From: Candidatus Bathyarchaeota archaeon
GTDB taxonomy: Archaea > Thermoproteota > Bathyarchaeia > Bathyarchaeales > WUQV01
Length of the DNA: 12,916 nt
Reading direction: 5' to 3'
Assembly: GCA_009889585.1 (NCBI GenBank)
Contig: WUQV01000313.1
Span: 1-12,916 of the forward strand
Part shown: positions 1 to 4,972 of the stretch, piece by piece
How the letters are laid out: every line of letters starts with the position of its first letter
Position numbering within the stretch: position 1 is the first letter of the stretch
The notes under the pieces: model-generated
Databases searched by the model: none
The model's input: the letters and a program-made list of their open reading frames with translations, nothing else
Told to the model about the DNA's origin: nothing
Program-made: the position numbers and the translations under genes

Positions 1-59
1 TGTTAATGACTATCATAGGAGGTAAAGTCGTTTACTCTAAGTTTAATGTAAGCGCTTAA
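1..59 (+). CDS. C-terminal end of an amidohydrolase-like protein (5' end outside window)
   Basis: Codons in frame from position 3 read LMTIIGGKVVYSKFNVSA and end at a TAA (57-59). The pattern T-I-(I/V)-GG-(K/R)-V-V-Y close to a C-terminus is typical of the last beta strand of metal-dependent amidohydrolases (YtcJ/imidazolonepropionase-like). Only about 18 residues are visible, so no catalytic residue can be checked and the substrate is unknown. The broken UPF0282 start follows about 31 bases downstream on the same strand, so the two may once have been neighbours in one transcript. The call rests on one short motif and could be a chance match. Confidence 0.5.
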   Translation, partial: LMTIIGGKVVYSKFNVSA

Positions 60-90
60 GAGCTTGAGTGAAAAAGTGGCTCATGAGCTA

Positions 91-169
91 ATGATCAAAA
101 GGATTATCCCGTTAGCGTTCGATAACATGGGCGTAAGCCGATGCCATCGTCGTAACGCATTACTACTAT
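91..169 (+). pseudogene. Broken N-terminal fragment of a UPF0282 (MBL-fold) gene
   Basis: ATG at 91 opens MIKRIIPLAFDNMG, which lines up with MINLKVMPIAFDSLG at the start of the intact gene at 1003. From 137 a different frame reads ADAIVVTHYYY, matching ADVLIVTHYHW, the start of the metal-binding HxHxDH motif of the intact protein. About 50 residues between the two blocks are missing and the frame shifts, so the gene cannot make a working enzyme. Similarity fades after about 169. GC over 91-150 is 28 of 60 by hand count, higher than in the intact copy. This is seen directly by comparing the two loci, not by a database search. Confidence 0.72.
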
Positions 170-420
170 AGATCTAGTGTTCTAAGACGATGATCCGATG
201 CTTCAAAATTTTTGATGACACTATTGCCATTCTACTAATATATAAGGAGGTTGAGGCAGAGCACCTGCAGAGGGGCGTCCTTATCGCCTTCTTCATTTGC
301 TCCAAGCGTTGACATAGGATTTGCGAGCATCCCTTTTATATCCTAATGTTGAAGAATTGCCCTTAGGAGTTAAACGACCAATCCATCGCTTATCGATCCT
401 TACTAATGGCCAGAAAGCCC

Positions 421-434
421 TCACTTTAGTGAGA
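421..434. repeat. Short inverted repeat beyond the minus-strand tnpB-like tail
   Basis: The bases ctcact-tt-agtgag form a six-base-pair perfect hairpin from 421 to 434, just past the TAG-CTCAC end of the minus-strand relic. It may be part of the element end or of its flank. It is too short to call a terminator with confidence. Confidence 0.35.
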
Positions 435-696
435 GGAGTGAACGACGTGAGCTACTCCACGACTGAGGTCAGGAGCTTCCAGCGTTCGCCCGAGGCTTTG
501 CGCCTTCGGTCACATTTGCTGGTTCGCGGGGCTCACGTCTCCGCCATCCCAACTCTCTTTAAGAGTTAGGCTATGTTACGCTGGAGCCTCCCATCCCATT
601 TCGGACGGAGCCTTATTCCAGCCTTTGGACATCCGTCCACATCGGGCAACGTGCCCAAGGTATTTTCGAGGAAGCGCATTTAAAGCTTACGCCATT
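424..696 (-). mobile_element. Relic of an IS200/IS605-type tnpB 3' end (minus strand)
   Basis: One minus-strand frame runs through this stretch with two internal stops (576-578 and 510-512) and a last stop at 426-428. It reads RCGRMSKGWNKAPSEMGWEA, later ESWDGGDVSPANQ, then LEAPDLSRGVAHVV. The G-GAAG-stem-GGAG-TAG-CTCAC arrangement at 448-480 resembles the right end of archaeal IS605 elements, where the tnpB tail doubles as guide RNA scaffold. The hairpin is CTCC..GAC-loop-GTC.GGAG at 455-475. Further inverted repeats lie at 603-609/632-638 and 644-648/652-656, as expected for a structured RNA end. No zinc finger or RuvC motif was seen, so the element is dead or only its tail remains. The family is recognised from memory of such tails. 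Confidence 0.45.
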
Positions 697-765
697 CATC
701 TCCACGATTAAAATCGGGAGTTTTCTGGCTAGCTTTTATAAGGCTTAAAGTTCCCCCTTCTCTAA

Positions 766-963
766 CTCCGTAGGAGCCTGAGGGAAGGGCGGTTTGGGCT
801 CGACGGCCAGACAAGATCCGCGCCTTTTGAGGGTGTCGATGGCCCTTGTTCCGATGGGAGAGGTGGGCTAGCGGGTTGGTGGCACATCCTTCGCTCCGAA
901 GGTGTGAGATATGAAGCATCATCAAGGGCGAGAATATCCCTACTTAAGTAGGGAGAATGTCAA
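766..963 (+). mobile_element. Relic of a second IS200/IS605-type tnpB 3' end (plus strand)
   Basis: An open stretch from 766 to the TAG at 949-951 reads LRRSLREGRFGLDG, a glycine-rich middle, and ends GVRYEASSRARISLLK. The (Y/H)EA-x-RA-x ending followed at once by a perfect palindrome and GAATGTCAA is the layout of IS605-family right ends, where TnpB stops inside the terminal hairpin and a TCA(A/C) tetranucleotide marks the cleavage site. It has no start codon, RuvC motif or zinc finger, so it is a tail only. It points away from the minus-strand relic, so the two are back to back. The tail differs in sequence from the one at 424-696, suggesting two different elements. An unrelated chance open frame cannot be excluded. 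Confidence 0.42.
937..954. repeat. Perfect 18-base palindrome, probable terminal hairpin of the plus-strand relic
   Basis: tccctacttaagtaggga reads the same on both strands. It covers the stop codon of the plus-strand tnpB-like tail and lies 48 bases before the UPF0282 start. It most likely is the subterminal hairpin of the IS605-type right end. It could also form an RNA hairpin in any transcript crossing it. Confidence 0.6.
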
Positions 964-973
964 CTCTATGAAT

Positions 974-983
974 TGATTTAAAG
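974..983 (+). promoter_or_regulatory. TATA-like box for the intact UPF0282 gene
   Basis: tgatttaaag with core TTTAAA at 977-982 is centred about 24 bases before the ATG at 1003, the usual spacing between an archaeal TATA box and the transcription start. This supports a leaderless message beginning at or next to 1003, and favours that ATG over the GTG at 991. Confidence 0.45.
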
Positions 984-1002
984 TAGTCAGGTGTATTTTA
1001 AA

Positions 1003-1932
1003 ATGATAAACTTGAAGGTTATGCCCATAGCTTTTGATTCACTTGGAGTTAGATCTATGTGTACATTCATTGAGAGTTATGGTTTAAAAATAATGATTGA
1101 TCCAGGCGCGGCATTAGGACCAAGAAGATATGGCCTTCCTCCTCATGCATTAGAATGGAAAGCATTGGATGATAGTATTAGGAGAATAACCGATTATGCA
1201 CGTGAAGCCGATGTCTTAATTGTAACTCATTATCATTGGGATCATTTCGATGTGGGGGACTCCATACCAATGGATGTATATAAAGGGAAATGCGTTTTCA
1301 TAAAGCATCCAACTGAGAATATAAATAGAAGTCAAAGGGTTGAAAGAGCTCCTTTATTTTTAAAAGCTGTTAAGGGGTTACCTAAGAAGCTTGAAACAGC
1401 TGATGGAAAAGAATTCCAAATGGGGCAAACTACTCTACGTTTTTCAAAAGCGGTATATCATGGGACGAATCCGAGGTTGGGCTATGTTATCGAATGCTCG
1501 ATATCTTGTAAAGGTGAAAAAATTCTGCATACATCCGACGTAGAAGGCCCGTCTATAGATGATCAAGTACAATTCATTTTAAAGGAGAAACCAGAAATTC
1601 TGATAATTGATGGTCCTATGACATATATGCTAGGATATCGTTATGCCCCCACGAGTTTGAAAATTTCTAATGAAAATCTTATAAAGGTAATTAAGGAGAC
1701 TTCAGTTCAAACAATTATACTTGATCATCATTTTATGAGAGATCTTCAGTATAGAGGGAGAATAGGACCTGTTTATGAAGCAGCTGAAGATAGAGGTGTT
1801 AAGGTAATAACTGCTGCTGAGTTTCTTGGAAGAGAGCCTAATTTGTTAGAAGCTAGACGAAAGGAGTTATTTGAAAAATTTGGTGATATGGAACTACCTG
1901 AGTTAGCTTCTAGGAAAACACTAGAAGGGTGA
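1003..1932 (+). CDS. UPF0282 family metallo-beta-lactamase-fold protein, intact
   Basis: This is a 309-residue soluble protein of the archaeal UPF0282 family, a metallo-beta-lactamase-fold group of unknown substrate and probably a metal-dependent hydrolase. The start PIAFDSLGVRSMCTFIE and the IDPGAALGPRRYGLPP block (about residues 32-47) fit the family. Metal ligands are visible: H76, H78, D80 and H81 in HYHWDH, H153 in YHG, D179 in HTSD, and H242-H243 in ILDHH. Length is normal. The ATG at 1003 was chosen because the relic at 91 starts at the equivalent residue and a TATA box sits at the right distance; a GTG at 991 would add four residues. Hand counts gave GC of 26/60 and 16/60 in two lines, against 32/60 and 36/60 in hppA, which suggests a different origin. 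Broken relatives flank it on both sides. Confidence 0.9.
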   Translation: MINLKVMPIAFDSLGVRSMCTFIESYGLKIMIDPGAALGPRRYGLPPHALEWKALDDSIRRITDYAREADVLIVTHYHWDHFDVGDSIPMDVYKGKCVFIKHPTENINRSQRVERAPLFLKAVKGLPKKLETADGKEFQMGQTTLRFSKAVYHGTNPRLGYVIECSISCKGEKILHTSDVEGPSIDDQVQFILKEKPEILIIDGPMTYMLGYRYAPTSLKISNENLIKVIKETSVQTIILDHHFMRDLQYRGRIGPVYEAAEDRGVKVITAAEFLGREPNLLEARRKELFEKFGDMELPELASRKTLEG

Positions 1933-2000
1933 TTAATTGACATTTTTATATCAAAGTACCAAAGCAAAGAGCTGAGTTTCTATATCCTCTTCCTTTAACT

Positions 2001-2298
2001 CGATATTCACATAGAGCTTAGAGGCTTCGGAGTTAAACCTCTTAAGGGTTGTGGAGGAAGGGACGAAGATGATTATAATCGATCATCATTTCTAAGGGAC
2101 CTGAATTATAAGGAGAGGATCCCTCGATTTTATGAGGTAGCAAAATTTCATGGTGTAAAAGTTTTAACGGCGGTCGAGTATGCTGGAAAGGAAGTAGAAA
2201 TGCTGAAGGCATTGCGAAAGGAACTTTATAAGAGGTATGGCGATGTAATTTATGAGTTCAGAAGGAAAGCTGCTTATCGTGAAGATAACTCCGCTTAA
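2001..2298 (+). pseudogene. Frameshifted C-terminal fragment of a second UPF0282 gene
   Basis: Three frames in turn match the last third of the intact UPF0282 protein. RYSHRA (2001-2018) matches its GYRYAP region. After a one-base loss, LEASELNLLRVVEEGTK leads to IIIDHHF (to 2092), matching the ILDHHF metal-ligand motif. After a second one-base loss, LRDLNYKERIPRFYEVAKFH (from 2092) carries on to KRYGDV and a TAA at 2296-2298. The upstream two thirds of the gene are absent; 1933-2000 shows no convincing similarity. GC over 2161-2220 is about 28 of 60, above the intact copy. The piece is disabled by at least two indels. It may be the other end of the same old gene as the fragment at 91. Confidence 0.82.
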
Positions 2299-2306
2299 AG
2301 GGGAAG

Positions 2307-2315
2307 GTATTTAAG
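2307..2315 (+). promoter_or_regulatory. TATA-like box for the radical SAM gene
   Basis: gtatttaag is centred about 29 bases before the ATG at 2340, in a purine-rich context (gggaag) that could serve as a BRE. No Shine-Dalgarno sequence lies before the ATG, so a leaderless transcript is likely. Confidence 0.45.
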
Positions 2316-2339
2316 CCTCCACCTTCATTCACTTAAAAG

Positions 2340-3590
2340 ATGGGCCTTTTACACTTCGTATGTAAGCGCGACTTAAAGAGATGCGTGAAATGTGGATTTT
2401 GTGAAGAGCATTTCATCTGCCCAGGAATCGATAGGCCTGAGATTAATAGGCTGGAAGATCTTTGCATAAATTGCAGCGTATGCTTTATAGCATGTCCTTA
2501 TTCTGCTGTCGATCGAGTGGAGGACTTTTCCACAAGGAAGGAAATAAGGATCTTCGTAGATGGAGAGCAGCATATAGTTCCTGAGCGCATAACTGTCAAA
2601 AGGGCGTTGGAGATATTAGGTGTTAAATTCGGAAGGCTCTTAAGGGAGGCGGATTTAATCGCTCCATGTGAAACTGGCGGTTGTTTTGCATGTGCTTTAT
2701 TGATAGATGGCGAATTGAAGCCAGCTTGTGTAACGTCAGTTCACGAAGGGATGATGGTAAGCTTGGCTTTTCCAAAGGATCTTAAGCCGTTACGAAGGGT
2801 CTCTGGGTTTATGCCTCATTCAGTTGGAGGAGTAGGGACGCCGTGGTGGGTGAAGAAGAGCGGAAGTTATTACGTTGAAGTGGCTTGTTTTGCCCATGGT
2901 TGTAATTTGCGTTGTCCTCAATGTCAAAATTACTCGGTTACTTATGATAATGTCGCTAAGCCTTTAACGCCTTATGAAGCTGCGGCTATTTTAACTTCTT
3001 ATCGTCGGAAATATCGCGTCGATCGAATGGCTATATCAGGTGGAGAGCCAACGCTAAATAGGCCTTGGTTAATTCAATTCTTTAAGGAGTTAAAGCGATT
3101 AAATGAAGATGAATATGCAAGGCTTCATCTAGATACGAATGCTACTTATTTAACGCCGAATTATGTTGATGAATTGGTTGAAGCCGGCGTAACCGACATA
3201 GGTCCTGACTTAAAGGGCTTAAAAGTGGAAACTTTCATGAAGATAACTGGCATATTGGATTTAGAGCTAGCAAAAAGATATTCGGAGAATGCATGGAATA
3301 TCACTAAGTATATGATTGATAAATATTATCCTGAGAAGTTATTCGTAGGAGTAGGTATACCATATAATCCATTCTTTATGACGTTAGATGAACTAAGCCA
3401 AATAGGCGAGAAAATAGCTTTAATCAATCCAAACGTTCAAGTATGCTTATTGGATTATTTTCCAACATTTAGAAGATGGAATATTGAAAGGCCGAGCGTC
3501 GGTCAGATGAAGTTGGCGAGGAAGAGTCTTTTAGACGCTGGGTTGAGAGTCGTATTAGCTCAAACGAGGATAGGGCACCTAGGCCCGTGA
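2340..3590 (+). CDS. Radical SAM protein with N-terminal 2[4Fe-4S] ferredoxin and [2Fe-2S] domains
   Basis: The 416-residue protein has three iron-sulfur modules. First is a bacterial-type ferredoxin: C15-x2-C18-x2-C21-x5-C27-P and C42-x2-C45-x2-C48-x3-C52-P. Second is a plant-type [2Fe-2S] beta-grasp domain, about 67-142, with C110-x4-C115-x2-C118-x11-C130, the same spacing as in succinate dehydrogenase iron-sulfur subunits. Third is a radical SAM core with C188-x3-C192-x2-C195 and the SAM-binding GGEPT at 234-238, closest in style to pyruvate-formate-lyase activating enzymes. The substrate is unknown. The fused clusters could pass electrons to the SAM cluster (inference). No glycyl-radical enzyme or other obvious partner is nearby; the gene appears to have its own promoter and converges on the threonine-synthase-like gene with an 11-base gap. 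The start is set by a TATA box and the lack of an upstream alternative. Confidence 0.88.
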   Translation: MGLLHFVCKRDLKRCVKCGFCEEHFICPGIDRPEINRLEDLCINCSVCFIACPYSAVDRVEDFSTRKEIRIFVDGEQHIVPERITVKRALEILGVKFGRLLREADLIAPCETGGCFACALLIDGELKPACVTSVHEGMMVSLAFPKDLKPLRRVSGFMPHSVGGVGTPWWVKKSGSYYVEVACFAHGCNLRCPQCQNYSVTYDNVAKPLTPYEAAAILTSYRRKYRVDRMAISGGEPTLNRPWLIQFFKELKRLNEDEYARLHLDTNATYLTPNYVDELVEAGVTDIGPDLKGLKVETFMKITGILDLELAKRYSENAWNITKYMIDKYYPEKLFVGVGIPYNPFFMTLDELSQIGEKIALINPNVQVCLLDYFPTFRRWNIERPSVGQMKLARKSLLDAGLRVVLAQTRIGHLGP

Positions 3591-3601
3591 GCTTAAGCCC
3601 G

Positions 3602-4864
3602 TTAGCTACTAACGAGAACTACCTTCATAAGCTCTTCTATCGTCGGCTTTATCATCGAAGGCCTTTCGATGAGCTTCGAAGCAACCTCGACATCCTTTAA
3701 ACCGCAGCCCGATATGACGCAGACAATTAACTCGTCGCGGTCTATCGTCCCCTCGTTCAAGAGCTTCTTAACGAAGGAGATAGGAGCGGCTCCAGCTGGC
3801 TCCGCCCATATGCCCTCTAGCTTAGCCAACAATTTCTCGGCCTCGAGGATCTCATCGTCCGAAACAGCCTCTATGGTGCCCTTCGTCTCTAAAACCGCCT
3901 TGCGCAACAAAGGCCATCCAGCTGGGTTTCCAACGGCTATGGCGCTCGCTATCGTCTTCGGCTCCTTAACGGGCTCGAGCCTTTCGCTCCCGCTTTTAAA
4001 GGCCTTAGCCATCGGCGCACAACCCTCCGATTGAACGCATCCTACCTTCGGGTAACCGTTAAGCCAACCGATCTCGTTAAGCTCCTTAAAGCCCTTCCAA
4101 ACGCCGATAGCGGCCGTTCCAACGCCTACCGATTGAACGTACCAATCGGGAGGGCTCCAATTCAATTGTTCGGCTAATTCGTACGCTATCGTCTTCAACG
4201 CATCGTGCCTAACCGGATTGATCACACCTCCGTTCAACATCCACTTTAACTTCGACGAAGCCTCTAAAGCTAGCCTAGCCGCATCATCGAACGTCCCATC
4301 CACGATTATAAGCTTAGAGCCGTGAATAATTATTGAGCTCAACTTAACGGGGCTAGCGCTCGAAGGAGCTAAGACGACGCTTTCGAGCCCCGCTCTCGCC
4401 GCATAAGCCGCTTGCGATACGCCAGCGTTTCCCGTTGAATAGCCAATTATGCATTTGACGTTTAACTCAAGCGCTCTTGAAACGACGGCAGAGGCATCCC
4501 TATCCTTGAAGGATCCGGTAGGATTCATAAAGTCAAGCTTTAAGTAAAGGTTCTTTAGCCCTAAAGCTTCAGCTAGCCTCGTGCTCCTTACTAATGGCGT
4601 ACCTCCTTCCCCTAAGCTAACAATATTCCTCGACCTTTCGATTGGTAAAAGCTCCCTATAGCGCCACATGTTGAAAGCTCTTCTCAATAAATCCGCCTTA
4701 CTCACTTCATTAGCAATTTTATCATAATCATATGTAAAATCTAATGTTGATCCACAAGAAACACAGAAATTAACTAATGTATCATATAAGTACTCCTTTC
4801 TACAATTTACACACTTCAAACATCTCATAAACGTTGTTTGACGTTCAACTTTCTCGCCGATCAT
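3602..4864 (-). CDS. thrC: Threonine-synthase-like PLP enzyme with zinc ribbon
   Basis: Threonine synthase turns O-phosphohomoserine into threonine in the cytoplasm using PLP. The numbering here counts from an ATG at 4885. An N-terminal zinc ribbon has C22-x2-C25-x2-C28 and C41-x2-C44. PTGSFKDR carries the PLP lysine K127. STGNAGVSQAAYAARAG (150-166) is the cofactor-ring loop, and EPAGAAP and SGCGLKD lie near the end. The phosphate-binding loop reads VGVGTAAIG where ThrC usually has a GNGGN-like motif, and SGCGLKD replaces the usual TGHGLKD, so a related phospho-amino-acid enzyme such as cysteate synthase is possible. I chose the ATG at 4864: a TATA box centred near 4898 predicts a start near 4872, and AAGGAAGG precedes 4864. 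The ATG at 4885 is only 13 bases from that box but stays possible by read-through from hppA, 87 bases upstream. Confidence 0.8.
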   Translation of the reverse strand: MIGEKVERQTTFMRCLKCVNCRKEYLYDTLVNFCVSCGSTLDFTYDYDKIANEVSKADLLRRAFNMWRYRELLPIERSRNIVSLGEGGTPLVRSTRLAEALGLKNLYLKLDFMNPTGSFKDRDASAVVSRALELNVKCIIGYSTGNAGVSQAAYAARAGLESVVLAPSSASPVKLSSIIIHGSKLIIVDGTFDDAARLALEASSKLKWMLNGGVINPVRHDALKTIAYELAEQLNWSPPDWYVQSVGVGTAAIGVWKGFKELNEIGWLNGYPKVGCVQSEGCAPMAKAFKSGSERLEPVKEPKTIASAIAVGNPAGWPLLRKAVLETKGTIEAVSDDEILEAEKLLAKLEGIWAEPAGAAPISFVKKLLNEGTIDRDELIVCVISGCGLKDVEVASKLIERPSMIKPTIEELMKVVLVSS

Positions 4865-4892
4865 ATATCCTTCCTTAAGAGGCATTTTAACG

Positions 4893-4902
4893 CTTATTTA
4901 AG
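4893..4902 (-). promoter_or_regulatory. TATA-like box for the threonine-synthase-like gene
   Basis: On the minus strand the bases read cttaaataag. The expected transcription start is about 25 bases further along, near 4872, which lies past the ATG at 4885 and just before the ATG at 4864. It therefore bears on the choice of start codon. Confidence 0.4.
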
Positions 4903-4910
4903 CATTCAAG

Positions 4911-4926
4911 CCTCCTTCGAAGGAGG
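4911..4926 (-). terminator. Perfect inverted repeat between hppA and the threonine-synthase-like gene
   Basis: cctccttcgaaggagg is a perfect 16-base palindrome 47 bases past the hppA stop. As RNA it gives a CCUCCU/AGGAGG stem with a UCGA loop. It is not followed by a clear U-run on the minus strand (gcttgaatgc follows), so a classical terminator is doubtful. A regulator-binding site for the downstream promoter, which begins nine bases away, is an equal possibility. Confidence 0.3.
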
Positions 4927-4972
4927 AGCGGATTTACGTCGGCATAAATAAAGGGGTGAAAACTTTAGCACG

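Noticed and set aside
185..215. Possible C/D-box small RNA (cgatgat and tgatgac elements)
   Set aside because: The C box is imperfect and no matching CTGA D boxes at suitable spacing were found.
239..256. TATA-like tatataag with an aggaggttgag ribosome-site look-alike
   Set aside because: No open frame with coding character follows; both elements sit in decayed sequence.
321..569. Open frame of 82 codons on the plus strand
   Set aside because: It lies opposite the minus-strand tnpB-like tail, whose motifs and end hairpin explain the region better, and it has no recognisable domain.
680..925. Open frame of 81 codons on the minus strand
   Set aside because: It overlaps the plus-strand tnpB-like tail in the other direction and has no domain-like features.
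1933..2000. Possible continuation of the second UPF0282 relic upstream of 2001
   Set aside because: A few residues might be aligned but the match is no better than chance, so the relic was started at 2001.
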